64,000 nucleotides of DNA from Parus major (taxonomy: Eukaryota > Chordata > Aves > Passeriformes > Paridae). Under the pieces are notes generated by a model. It was given only the letters and a program-made list of their open reading frames with translations. It was not told the origin of the DNA and searched no databases. The stretch covers positions 29,005,503 to 29,069,502 of the forward strand of contig NC_031799.1 in the NCBI RefSeq assembly GCF_001522545.3, given 5' to 3'. How positions within the stretch are numbered: position 1 is the stretch's first letter; each line of letters opens with the position of its first letter. This document shows, one piece after another, positions 49,490-62,154 of the stretch. Position numbers and translations under genes: made by a program.

Positions 49490-49840
49490 AAGACTGGGAG
49501 AGGTAGAACTGTTCAGTCTGTAGAGAAGAAGGCTTGAGGGAAAACTCATCAACATCTGATCAAACATATCAAACATCATCATATAAACAACTGAAGGGAA
49601 GATGCAAAGATGGAGTCAGACTCTTTCATTTGATGTCAAATGACAGGACAAAAATCAATGGAAAAAAAGAAACACAGAAAGAGCTGTATGACTATCACAA
49701 AACAACTTTTTTAACCAAATAGGGTTAAAATATAATATTAATACAGTTTTACTGAAGCAGTTGCCTAGAATTGACTGTGAAATATTAATCTTGGAAATAT
49801 TGAAAAGCCATCTGGACATGGTCTTTCTTGGTTAATCTGC
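49490..49840 (+). mobile_element. Second CR1 fragment, different subfamily, abutting the first
   Basis: Directly after the 3' end of the preceding CR1, the element's inner 3' region starts again: GACTGGGAGAGGTAGAACTG, GTTCAGTCTGTAGAGAAGAA, CTGAAGGGAAGATGCAAAGA, TCAAATGACAGGAC, then GGAAATATTGAAAAGCCATC, TGGACATGGTC and TAGCTCTGCTTTT. The wording belongs to the ATATTGAAAAGCCATCTGG type of CR1 tail, not the CTAGTGGAAAGAGCCC type just upstream, so this is a separate insertion. It is rich in A-biased changes. The 62-codon frame at 49534-49722 is chance. Confidence 0.75.
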
Positions 49841-52800
49841 TTTCAGTAGCTCTGCTTTTTATTTTATCCACTCACTCAGCAGTCTGGTATTGATAAGCAC
49901 CTTCCACCTTTTTATGTGTCAGTCATGACATTCAGAAGTCACAATATTGCTAAATGATTTAGGAAAGAATAAAAAGTAAATAACAATAAATAACCACCAA
50001 TGATCAAGAATATTTCACCCTAAAAACTCTCTTCCCTGAAACTATTCTATTTTTGTCATAATATAGTAACAGTTTCAGTGGTGGTTTTTTTTTTGTTTGT
50101 GTTTTTTTGGGGAGGGTTTTTTTGGGGGGGGGTTTCATTTGTTGTTTTTTTTTGTGCACTGCATATGAAACATGAAGGCAGTTGTTGAAAATAGGCAGGT
50201 AGAGAAATTTTGTTATACGCAAATGTTAAGTAGTATAAAATACAGGGGGAACATAAGTTTCAAGCATTTATTTAATATGATCTTGCAGGGCCTTCAAATG
50301 TGATGAAACATGGTTGTATATGACAATGGACTGAGTTAATAATTTTTATGTCAGAAGCATTTCACTATAGGCTTTATTTTCCACAGTCAGAGTAGAAGCA
50401 GAGTGAATAGAAACACACAAATAATAATGGTGTCAGTGCTGAAGGCTTAATGACATGGATTAAATGAATATCTTGAATACATATTTTGATACACATACAC
50501 CAGTTAGTATTTCCTTTATATCTATAAAAGCTTTTTTTTTTTTTTTTGCTTAAATTGCTTAACTAACCATCACATCATAGGAATGCTGATTAAGCAATAT
50601 GAACTCATAAATTATGTCCTGAAAACTGGTGCACTATGCATTGTTCCTTTTTCATAAAAACATATGCAAATATAAGATTCTTCTGTTCTTTGATCAGTTC
50701 CCTTTGTTACTCTATACTATGTATTTTTGTTGCCTGTACTGAATTTGTTTGGTCAAATTACACAGGCTTTCATCACTTGAAAATTTTGAACCTATTCTGT
50801 TCATTGCAAGACTCTTTTCACCTTCAGCACTTTCCCTTTTTGTTAATAGTACTACTTTTCACCATTTTTTTTCTTTAAAAAAACAGCGATTCCAACCACA
50901 AAAAAGTGAAAATATTGCCTAAAAGATATTCTTAATATTCTAATTCATTAAGCCCAGTTTATATATATTAATTCATGGTTATTTTCTTGAAGATTCTGCG
51001 TACATTTAAAAGGAAGAGGAAGAACTATTTCAGAGTTTTAATAGAGGGACAGAATTTGAGTAAGACTCTTTCCTATATTTGGGGGCATGCAGACCTTTCA
51101 CCTCCCTCTTCCCCTGTACTGTTTCTCTATACCTACCATTCCATGGCTCTTTTCCATTATTACTAAATTTATTTTGATAGTTTCAGTCTGACCACATTTG
51201 GCTTTCATCTCAGTATCAAACTATCAGTATATCAGTATATCAGCACAGATTTGCGCTTAAATCATATATGAATAAGCCTCAAAAACTGACAAAATCAACA
51301 GCATATCTGAATATCATAGGGTAGCTCTGGAAACTAATCTATTTGGTTTCCTAAAGTTGCCAAAACAGAAAAATCTCTATCACTGGCTACTGTTTATTTA
51401 AAACAGGGAAAAAAAAAATAAAAATAAGAGGATGGTTACATTGCTAAAAATATCAAGGAAATCATACTGATATACAGCCCCACAGGATCAATAGGCTTGT
51501 CCCTTCTTCAAAATAAAATAACTTTTAATGTTTTTACAAAAATACCCCTTCCCATAATAAATCTCTTGTGTCTCCAGAATCTTTATTCCCTGTATTTAAA
51601 TATAGAATATAAAAAAGCAGATGTCACAGTTCCCAAACTTTGTTTCTAAATCTGTGTCACACTACGCTAAAAGCTCTTGAGAGAAAAGACATATTCTGTG
51701 CTGAGTGGCTGCCAGTGGACCTTGGAGGCAGACGTTGCTGTTAGACTCTGTGTGACCATAGCCTTTCTCAGGTTTGTCACTGGAAAACTGAGTTGGCTGT
51801 CTTCTACCATGTCACTAACATGCCATATAAATAAATTAATTGAATAATACTGTGAAACCATGTGAGTCTATGGGAATAAAGACAACTCATTTCAATTTGA
51901 CCTCATTAAGGCTAATTCTCTTGAGGTTGTCCTTTAGTCTTCATAATCACTCTTGTATTGAAATAATGAAAATGGACAGTCATTGTATTCCATACCTTAC
52001 GTAGGCAAAACTAGCTGCTAATATCGAACCGATAGAATATCTTCCTGTAATGTTTTTCTGCCCTGTACAGTGTTATTCCCTTGACACAGTCCATGTCAGC
52101 TCAGCACTGTTACTTAGGAAAAAAAGAGTCTCATTTTCTGCAAGTTTACCTTTTTCATGGCAGTCTGATAGATGTTACACCTGGACAGGGAAAGGGGCAG
52201 AAGCATATGATTTGGTTTGAGGCATTTGAAAGTCATAGCCATGGGCAGACAAAACTCTTTAACAATTGAAAAGCCTCTTAGGACAAATGACGCTGTAGTC
52301 AAGTCAATTTATTTATTTTTTTTTTAAGAGAAACACTCTGGTTCTATATGTGGATATGGCACAGAATAGAAAATGAGGTCCTATATGGACTCATGAACAA
52401 GCCACTTCTCTGCTCTGGAAAGGAAAGAAACACCTGCACCCAAATCCAAACAAATCAAGAGGAGAGAGGAGAAGGAATTAAGTAACTAACTCAATGCAAA
52501 CAACTGTCATGCTGGGATAGCCTAGCTCTGAGCAACATCATTTAGATGCTGGAAACTTGCACCACCATAACATTGTCTATAATAATCGATAACTTCAAAT
52601 TTAGATTATAAAAAGTGTGAAGAAATCTTTTAAAGATGGAAGCACTGAAAAAATAGAATATTGGATTCATTATATGCAGGAAAGGTGAGCTAAAAGTTGA
52701 ATCCTCTACAGGCTGGAGATACTTAGTCTGATTTAGAATTATTGTCAGATACTAGACTCCATGCTTCTATCATTTTACTAAAAATGCTTAAAGGGATGAA

Positions 52801-54085
52801 AGTTTGCATAAAACATTGGTATATGTCTTAAATTCTCCTTTCATAATAATTTATTTTCTGCCATAGAATTTAAAGTGATTTATATTTAGGATTTTTTTTT
52901 TTTTTTGACAAAGAGATTATACTGTGAAAAATTGTTTTGTTATTAAGAGCAATTTTCTCCTTGCTGAAACAATAACTGCCATCAACAACATCTGACAGTC
53001 ATTTTCAGGATGTGTGAGCACACCCTATTTACTGTCAACCTTACGAATTTGAAGTGTGAAAAATATGTATTTCTCCAATAAAGTTTAGAGTATAATATTT
53101 CTTACCTAACCAATTGCTTTTATTCAAGAAAGAACATCAAGATATTTGCCTTTGGCTTTGAACAGAAAAATGAAAGAAGAGGAAGAATATTCACCTCTTG
53201 AATTAAAACATGGAAGTGTGAAGAATGATATCAAAATCAGGATTTTCAATATTCAGAAAATCTGATACCTAATTTAGTTCAATTAGTTTCCTTAGAGAAC
53301 AAAACTACAAAGTCTCTCTAAAAGACTAGATGAACCAGAAGAAATGAATATTGGTCTAAAAAAGCCAGAGTATTTCCCACTTCTAGAGGTAGTGATGGAT
53401 GGATATGGACATGAAGGATAATGAAAAGAGTTGATTATTAATTTTTGTATCGGATGTGTCTTACGAGAATAAAAGATATTTTCCCTTAGATATTTTCTGA
53501 ATATTTTCCTGATCCCTCATTCCTTATTAATCCTGGCCACTCAATGTCATCTGTGTATTTAGTCCAGAAAGACAATGGCAGATGTTGGAGCTAAGAGAGG
53601 CCTATTAAGACCTCTCACTTGCCTAATCTTATTCTCACAAACAGACTGAAACACAGTCTCCCTCTTAACGATACAGCACTAGCAGGCAGTCTTCCAGGAA
53701 GGATTTTACAGCCAAGTAAATCAGTGTTCCTTCTCCTGTAAAGTCATTCTCAGTAGTATTGCTATTAAGAGGTAGCATGATGGAGAATAATATCAAGAAA
53801 CATGGCATTGCCCCAGTGGGAATGTAGTAGGAAGCAAAATAGAGGGGTTTCAGGCTGCTATTTGGAAGAGATTTAAGCTCTAGAAAACAGGACCCTGCAG
53901 AGAGATAAAGGGAAAATGTGTTTAACACTTTTTCACCTCTTAGGATAGCATCAGGTTTTCTTTCCCTTGCATTTTACAAAGTTTGACAATTTCCATTCCA
54001 GTGCTTCAGCAACCCAAGCTGTAAAAAGAGCTCCTAAATCATAAGAAAAAATTAGTAGGGCAGATCTCTAAGAAAATAGTGCTGG
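49841..54085. other. AT-rich unique DNA with simple repeats
   Basis: A T/G-rich low-complexity tract lies at about 50085-50156, poly-T runs near 50530-50548 and 52891-52906, and a TATCAGTA-type short repeat near 51222-51242. No gene or transposon is recognised. The open frames near 51.7, 52.1-52.3 and 53.7-53.9 kb have no recognisable features. Confidence 0.6.
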
Positions 54086-54132
54086 TAATAATAATAATAA
54101 CAACAACAACAACAACAGCAGCAGCAACAACA
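54086..54132. repeat. Compound trinucleotide microsatellite (AAT)n(AAC)n(AGC)n
   Basis: TAATAATAATAATAA runs directly into AACAACAACAACAAC and then AGCAGCAGCAAC. Confidence 0.92.
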
Positions 54133-54179
54133 CTAGCATTGCCCTTCATGAGACAGAAGTTCCTGTCAGACTTATCTCA

Positions 54180-54966
54180 GGCTGAGGTGAAAGCAGCTGC
54201 CACAGCCAACCAAGGCTGACAAGGGCTAGGGCAGCCCTTAAGGCCTGGCCAGCTGCAGGGCCCCACTTCGGCCCTCATGTCCAGCCAGGGCCCTTCCCAC
54301 CGCCAAGTGCCCTTCCCACCGCCAAGTGCCCACACCTGTCCTGCCCATTCCCTCATAGCAGTGCTGCAGAGCAGCGTGACTTCCCTACCACCACTGCAGC
54401 TCTTTCCCCTGCTAGGGGAATGCACTCCACAGGCACACTGCCCACTGCTGTCTCCACAGCTCCCAGATTGTCCTCCCAGGGTGTCTCCACCTTCCTAAGC
54501 CCCTGCCTGTGTATGGAGGCTGCCTCCCAAGGCCCAGCCTTAGTGAAAGGTGCCACAGCTGTGCAAGAGGCTGCCCTGCAACCCACCCAGCTGAGAGCTG
54601 TGGGTCAGGACTCACAGCAGTGCTGGAAGCTATTGTCAGACACTATGAGGCCTTGCCTCACAGATGTGCCAGTGCCTTCTGCCGTGATTCCCCAAAAGCC
54701 AGCTGCAGTGGCGCCTAGCCAAGAGCCTGAGGCTGTGCCTGCGGCTGTGGCTGAGCTGGTCATCTGGCTTAACTCTCCTCCTGGTTCCTCTCACTGGGAA
54801 ACTCTGGGCTGACCCATGTCTCTCCACTCCCTTCTGCCTCCAGGGCTTCCTCTTAATTCCATAACCCGGCCCTGGCCTCTGTGGCTTTTGTCATAGGCCC
54901 CTGCTCCTGCCCAGGCTCCAGGTCCCACCACAAAATGAAAAATAAAGAGTAAAATAAAATAAAATT
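54180..54966 (+). other. Unclassified GC-rich island with A-rich tail (retroposon candidate)
   Basis: About 790 bp of strongly GC-rich sequence set abruptly in AT-rich DNA. It ends on the plus strand with AATAAA (54941-54946) and the A-rich run AAAATAAAATAAAAT, as a reverse-transcribed poly-A tail would. Long frames are open on both strands, including 130 codons at 54420-54812 rich in Pro, Ala, Val and Glu (for example PSAVIPQKPAAVAPSQEPEA). I see no known domain. A 19-base unit, CCCTTCCCACCGCCAAGTG, is duplicated in tandem (54291-54309 and 54310-54328). It could be a processed pseudogene, a non-autonomous retroposon or a decayed proline-rich piece of a retroviral element. I found no convincing target duplication. 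Confidence 0.4.
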
Positions 54967-57035
54967 GCTGTTCTTCTTTGTAGATGTGGAACAAGCATTT
55001 CCTCCTTGCCAAAAATTTCTCTGACTAGACCCTTTGAAAAAAATTTGAATTTTCCAATGTATTAAAAGTTTAATCATGGTCTTGCTTCTGCACCGAGAAA
55101 TTTACCTGAGGTTTTATGTTTTGGGTTTTTTTTTAAATTTGGAAAGTTATTGCATAATGATCTGGGGGCACTGACATCAGCTTGTCTCTTAATTTTTCTA
55201 TTATCAAAACATTATCAAATAAATTCCCATATTTATTTTTTTACAAAGCCTCAAGATTAATATATTGTCTAGTCAGTAAACTTTCTGAGGTGAAAACTGT
55301 TGACAAACATTTTCTGAGTTCTAGGCATAGAAGACATTGAAGCTAAAATGATATGAATATTGAAGATATGGAAGATAAAATGATATCATTTAATATGAAC
55401 TAAATTGTGTCTTGGAGAAACTGTAGTAGTAACAATGCTCTGTGTTTGAAATACAGCTAAAAGTTATTCTTTTATGAAACCTACCAATATTTTTGGTATA
55501 AATAGGAATTTTATAAATAAGATGAATATACAAATTTCCCTCTGTTACTGCCCTTATTTTTTTATCCACTTAAAAATATTTTGTTTCTGTGGCTATTTTT
55601 GTTTTCAATGGTTTTTGTTTAAAAATTATTCTGTCATATTTTTTCCTTTATATAGTTAATACAAATACTACTCAACAACATCATACATTTAGGAAAATGG
55701 GATATTATCACACAGAAATTATTCAGCAATGCCTCTAAAATAAAATGGAAAATCTGTTACTAATGGGTCAACTTATATGTCACCCAAAATTTACAAAACA
55801 AGCATTGGTGAGATGAATTAATAAAAAGATAAAAATGAATGGTGGGTGGAGTGAACCCACAAAAAATGACCTCTGGAAATTTTTCTCATCTTTCTTCTGG
55901 TCATACACCAAGAATAAGTTATAAAACATATCCTGGAACAGGACTGCAGTAAATTTTTCCCTTTTGTGCAATGATACTACTTTTTGTTGTTGTTGTTTTT
56001 AATTCTGTTTTTTTGGGGGTTTTCTTCTCTCTTTTTCTGTTGTCTAAATAAAACATGACATACTATTGGAAATTTCAAGTAAGTACATATGAGAAAGTTA
56101 TGTTTTGTAGGAAAAAATAATATGTCTATTAAATGTTTCACAGTTATACAGAACATTTTCAAAAATCTAAATATAAAAATAGAATTCCCCACTGCAAAAA
56201 TTATTGATGAGTGTTTTAAAATTGAGAACCCTTCTTTAAGCCCTTTAGGTGATTGTGTGGTCCAGTGTCCAGGTTGTGGTCTAGTCAACTTTCCCAAGAC
56301 AAGTTGACAAATAAAGTATTATTTTACCTATTCTTCTCTTTTCACATCATCTCACAACTGTACCCTATCTCTCTAGCCCTTTTTAAATATAAGATTTCTA
56401 CAGACAATTGATGCAGGTGATTTTACACCACAAATGATAGCAAATGGGGATTAAAAGGAAAAGGGCCAGGAATCCTCCAAAGTCATCTGAATCTCTGTGG
56501 CAAGTAAAGAACATTTTTCTTCATGGAAATTTAAAAAAAACAAAATTTAAAAAAAGTAAAAAAGCCCTTAACTGAACATAATGCTTAGGCTCCCAAGTCA
56601 GAAAAGCTGATTCAATGGTTACAAATGTAACACTTTCCCTGGTATATCCATTCAAAATTCAACAAACCTAAGAAGTTGCCAGTAGGTAACTGAAAGCTCT
56701 TAAGTTGTACTTTTATACAAATTCATGATTTCTAATGTAAGTCCTTTCATAGGATTTGGTTCAAAAATGCAGCACCCTTTCTTAGGCTAAACAGAAACAA
56801 TAACTCTGGAACAAATTAAATGTTTTGTAGTACTAACTGCCACGTTGAAGTATGCATTAGAGTTCCATTGTTTTAAAGTAAGCAAAATATTATCACTCAT
56901 ATTTAACAAAAAACAGAATGTGGTGGGATTCTTTTAGTCTGCTACATCATTAGCCAGCTTTAGCTTTATTTACATGAGCTTTGAATATCAAATAAAGACT
57001 TGATAAAATAAGGAAGTTGATGGCAGTGGAAGAAT
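54967..57035. other. AT-rich unique DNA, nothing recognised
   Basis: Short frames occur near 55.5-56.3 kb on both strands without gene-like features. A TTG trinucleotide run lies near 55985-55996. Confidence 0.6.
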
Positions 57036-57059
57036 ATATGTAATCCTTGGATTACATAT
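57036..57059. promoter_or_regulatory. Palindromic pair of TAATCC homeodomain-type motifs
   Basis: ATATGTAATCC (57036-57046) and GGATTACATAT (57049-57059) are perfect inverted repeats separated by TT. Each arm carries TAATCC, the site preferred by bicoid-type (OTX/PITX/CRX) homeodomains. An octamer-type ATTTGCAT lies at 57196-57203, and TAAT/ATTA motifs are frequent in between (56940-57240). This could be an enhancer-like element. The motif match is seen; function is inferred. Confidence 0.3.
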
Positions 57060-57838
57060 GTATTTTTGATCATGCTTTTAATGCATAAGCTTAGTTTAAT
57101 TGTAATCAGCTACATCTGTAGTCATTCGTCAATCTGAGTGTTTTAGTCATGTATTAAAGGTATAGCTAAACAAGAAGCTTCACAGAAGATGGATTATTTG
57201 CATGATCAAGTCTATGCATAACTGAATAAACTGTAGGATAGTGCCACAGGCAGTTGCTTCCTCTGTAGTTAATGGGGTTTTTTTTTAGCAGAAGAAAAGA
57301 GTCACTGTAATACTCTTTTTTAAAGACAGATTTAAAATAAAATCAGTAAATTATTTTTAGGGAGCTGAAGCACACACTCAACTTGACTTAACTGGACTTT
57401 TTAAAAATATCCAGTTTGACGGTATCCCTTGAACAGGAAGATTTTATGATCTTCTGTGAACAGAGAAGAATGCATGAGCAAGACTGTCCTTTAGGGAGGC
57501 TGTGTATATCCTGTCCAATACCACTTACACTACAAATGTGCCAAGTAAGAAGAACGACTATGAATGACAAGTCTACTGCAAGGAAATCCTTATAAATGGT
57601 CAGTAAAAGCCAGAATAGCTTCAGATTCTTGCAGCTGTTTAAGCATGTTTAATTGAAGTTTAGTTTAAGCAGTGCACTCTATCACCTAAATGCAAATTTA
57701 ACTACAGCTTTGGTCCATCTTCCTTTATCTGAATTGTCAATATGGTAAACTAATTGTAATGTAAGAAATGCCTCTTGGCTTGGCTTGGTTTCAGGCAACT
57801 TAGTGATACCCAGTTGTGCTTGGCCATCTTGAAAATGG

Positions 57839-57984
57839 AAACTGGAAAAGAATAGTCTGTGTAAGCAATTCAGCCTTCAACTGGAAAAAAAATAATTTCT
57901 TAACAAAATTAAAACTGGAAAAGAATAGTCTGTGTAAGCAATTTAGCCATCAGCTGGGAAAAAAACGAATTTCTCAAAAGAATT
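57839..57984. repeat. 73-bp tandem duplication, two copies
   Basis: Copy 1 (57839-57911) and copy 2 (57912-57984) share their first 32 bases exactly, starting AAACTGGAAAAGAATAGTCT, and then differ at a few scattered positions and one small indel. The 91-codon frame across it (57816-58091) repeats the same peptide partly in a shifted frame and is not gene-like. Confidence 0.85.
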
Positions 57985-60900
57985 TGTCTGATAACACGTT
58001 TTCAGTCAGAATTGGGGGTAGATGGAGAGTTGCTGCCATCTGCTGGAAATATTCCTTTTCTGACAAAAAAAAATTGAAGTTTTTTAAGTGAGTAAACTAA
58101 TCAGAGAATAAAACTATTACCATTGATGAAATTTAGGGGCTTCAATGGCCACCTGTGTAGCCATTTAAATTATCATTATTTTAATGGCATTAAGAGTATA
58201 AATTTATAAAAATGTGGATCTAAATCTCCTTGCAATTCAATGTCTGAATGGACGACTATGTAATTAAGCCATATTCATAAATATGAACTAGAGAGCATAA
58301 ATCCTTCCAAAATGGATAGAATAGAAGATGGAAACATAGAGGGAAATTAAAGAGGTCTTTGCAGACAGCAATTTGCTTAATTTTATAGTATAAATCTCAG
58401 TGCTACAGTTTTATTCATTATGATATGTAAAAATACTGCTCTAAAATCTTGATGTTATGGATAGGTAGCAGGAACTTCACAGTGAATATCCAGATTTCTC
58501 TATGAGTTGGCAGTTTCAGAAAAAAAAAAAAACAAACAAATAAAAACTGAATCAAAACACACTAGTTTTTTCCACCTGCCAGGAGACTGCTCTTTAGGTC
58601 CTATAACACAGAGTAGTTAGCACTGCAAAGAAGTTTGATGCTGAATTTTAGAATAAGCAGTACCTAGCTATCTTACAGGGCACTTGACATTTTTGAAGAG
58701 CTTTTATAAAAGTCTTAATTCTCATTTCTCTTTCACCTTTGTATAATCCCAAATTCAGACAACTAGGTATTTCTTCCCAGGTAAATGCCTGTAAATGTTA
58801 ATTTTCTATCTGTCTGATGAAGAATTCAAGACAACCAAGTTAGATGTTGAATGATTTAGACAGATCTGTGATTTGGAAGGTGAGTACACAGCCTCACAGA
58901 TTTGCAAGTTGTACCCAAAATACCTATAGGAATAAATATTCCTAAAAACTTACAAAAATTAAAAAATAAATTAAAAAATAAATCCTGGGAAGTCTGATTT
59001 CTTGAGACAGAACTCTACTGGTATTGTGATTTCATTAACCTATTTTCATATCCTAAGAAACAATGCAGCTGGGAAGAAATTGCATGGAAAAATGGGGAGA
59101 CCAGCTAGGATGAGGAAATCAAGCCAGGTGAGCCACTTAGAATAATATAAATACACAGTGGAGGAGTATGATGAGGGGAATTATGATTATGTAGTCAGAT
59201 GATAGATTGATATCAGTCTATCATGCCTGAAGTATTTGCTGTCCCAAGCAAACTTACATCAAATGATATTTTAATTTAATAAAAACTAAAATAAATAAAT
59301 AGAAACATATATAATAAAAATAAAAGTAAAAAATAAAATATTAAATAAAAATTTAATAATAATTAATTTATTTCTATCTTAATTTAAAGTGTATTGTTAA
59401 TCATTTACTTTCTCATAGTCTGTGGTTTACATTTCATATCTTTTATATCTCATCACTGTTACTAAGTTACAAATACTAGCCTTTAAATTCAGCTCACTGA
59501 ATTTCAATCTAAAGACTATTTATGGTTTGAAAGTGCCCAGTCCTGTCAGAAGCCATGCATAAATTAGAAAAACAGAAACACTCAGATTTTCTATTCTCCC
59601 TGGTCCTAGCCATCTTAATTTAATACTGCTTAAGAGAAAAGACAAACTTGCTACCTTGCTAAAAGCCACTAGTCTGTGCTGTTGTATAAGAAATCTGTAT
59701 TAAGTCAATTCCTTACAAACACAATCTTAATTGTTTTTATAAGCATGTTTTGTACTGTTAAATAATACCTATTTAAACAGCTTGGTTGAGTTTTAGTTTT
59801 TATTGTCCCCTATCTTCTATATCATGAATATATTGAAATAAAAAGTATATAATATTCAAAGCATCACATCTGTTTTAATTCCATTTTTATACTTTACAAC
59901 AAGTAAAAAACCCATATATATTAGTGTGTGTATATATTAATGAGTAAATCTTCAAGTTAGGGACTGTAACAATTCAAATGTGCAATAAGAAGTCTGCTTA
60001 ATGGTTAAGCCAAAGTTTCAAAAGTATGTTAGTGCTATGGAAATTTTCTTACATTATTATACTGATATTTTAAGGGGCAGAGATAAAAAACCTAGTCCCA
60101 AAGGTAAAAATATTATTCATACCCTCACCTAACACATGAGTAAGAGATTTTTTTGTTATATTTTGTGTCTTTTCACAAACCGCAAACTGATTCTTGCTAC
60201 ATTTAGCAACAGATTTGTAATGGAGACTATAGACTATTTTTGTTAATGTGGCTTCTGGTTTTTTATCCTTAAGCATTTATATTAACTGTATTATAAATAC
60301 GGCACCATAAAAATATAAATGTGAAATAAATATCCTTCTTTTTGATTAAAAACATGAAATTTCCATTCTACCATAAGGTAAATTCTTCACTGATGACACT
60401 TGTATGCAACATCACAGAAAGGATGGCCTTCGGCATTTTAATATGTCTGCAGATAATATCTTTATCAGCAGATAAAGATAACCCTTTCTTGTCTACAGTA
60501 TCTACACTCTATAACTACTTCCACTTCCCCTGTAACTTACTCTGTGAAAAAATCTAAGAATATAAATGAGGTGGTTTATCTATATTTTTTATTTTTAAAA
60601 ACCAAAAGAATCTATAACTTTCAAGATAGTAATCCTGGAAAATATGTATGCTTATCTGATGCTTTCAAATTAAGCAGGATAATTAGATGTTTTTGTCACA
60701 TCATCATTTTGATTCCTTGTCAAAAGAAAATATCACCAGAAGTTTACAATTCTGGACTGTCTATCCAGTTAAAGTTTATATAATGTGCAATTCTCTTTTT
60801 CCTTTTTCAGAACAGCCATTCCTGTCACAAAGATCCTTACCTTCAAAAGCTTAATAAGCTCAAATTATAGGCAAGCAATCTAATGCATTTGCAGGCAATA

Positions 60901-62154
60901 AGCAGATCAAATATTCATGAAAGTGGGTAATTCAATTTAAAATATCCATGGACAGTTTATTTTCATGGTTCTTTTACTACCAATACAATGCTGAATGTGA
61001 CATGAGAAGTGTTTAAACATTTTACAGCAGAAATCTGATTTTGAGTGTCAGTCCAAACTTGCATGTAATTTGAATACCATCAGTTATTTAGCAGACATTG
61101 AAATAGTACACATACAGGAAGTATATTTCCATTCCAAAAAATATGAAATTAAACAATGCATGAATTTTTCTATGTCCTTATTTCTACATAATCGTTACAG
61201 TTACCATTCACTTGACTAAATATGAAACATACTTATCATTAAAAAGAAAAAAAAAAAAGAATTACAGGCTTTAAAGTTTTGATTTATTCGGAGAGTCTAA
61301 TGAAAGAGTCAAAAGCACAAATCCCAGTCTATCTTATTTCCTGATTCAATTTTATGGCAGGAATTCTCACAGTCTCTATATAATCCAGTTCCAACATCAG
61401 GGAGAAACGTCAGTCCATGGGGAACTTAAACTACACAAGTGTCATTAATCTTAAATGTGTCATGCAGGAAATATTCTCTATCTACTTTGAATTCATATCT
61501 GTATTCTCTAGTCTTACCCTTGTGGAAGACTTCACTCCCAGGTTTGCAAGGCAGGTTCACACTCCTTCCAGCCTCAAAATTCTATTGAAATGAATTGATT
61601 TTCTGAACCATCATCTGATATACTGATCTGACTATGAGTGTGTTATTACAATTTCTGAGTATATTTCATTATTTTATAATATATTTAAAAAAAAAAGAAT
61701 TATCATAATTCAATAGTTAAAATTCCATACTGGAGCTTTTAGGAAGCTATTTGCTCTAAGTAAGATAGTTTGTTAATTTTTTCAAGACTTATTTGCAGGT
61801 GTGACAAGACGTAAGCATATTATTTGTAGCTCACTATGAGGAAAACCACACCATAATAAACAGCACCACTGAAGCGGACCTGAAGTGAAGCAAAATGGCA
61901 AAAGGAAAAGTTTTGGGTCATGTAAGATGAATACCAGGTTTATACATTGTATTTTTTTTTAATATTGTTTCTTTATTTTTTAAAAGCTAAGAAAAAATTG
62001 ATGTCTTGGTTCAAGCATTCTGACTTTTTTAATATCAAAATTAAACTTAATATTAGAGAGTTTAGTTCCAGGGAGAGTAGTTTTGCCTTCACTTTCTTAT
62101 GTGTTTATTGATTTATACAAATATATACTCTGAGAGTATGGAAACACATAGCCA
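57985..62154. other. AT-rich unique DNA with A/T tract
   Basis: A/T-only sequence with AAATAA-type units covers about 59275-59370. No gene, transposon or RNA gene is recognised elsewhere in this 4 kb. Confidence 0.6.

Noticed and set aside
50085..50156. G-run tract as a possible G-quadruplex promoter
   Set aside because: The G runs are embedded in a T-rich slippage tract (GTTTTTT, GGGGAGGG, GGGGGGGG) with no other promoter features; low complexity is the simpler reading.
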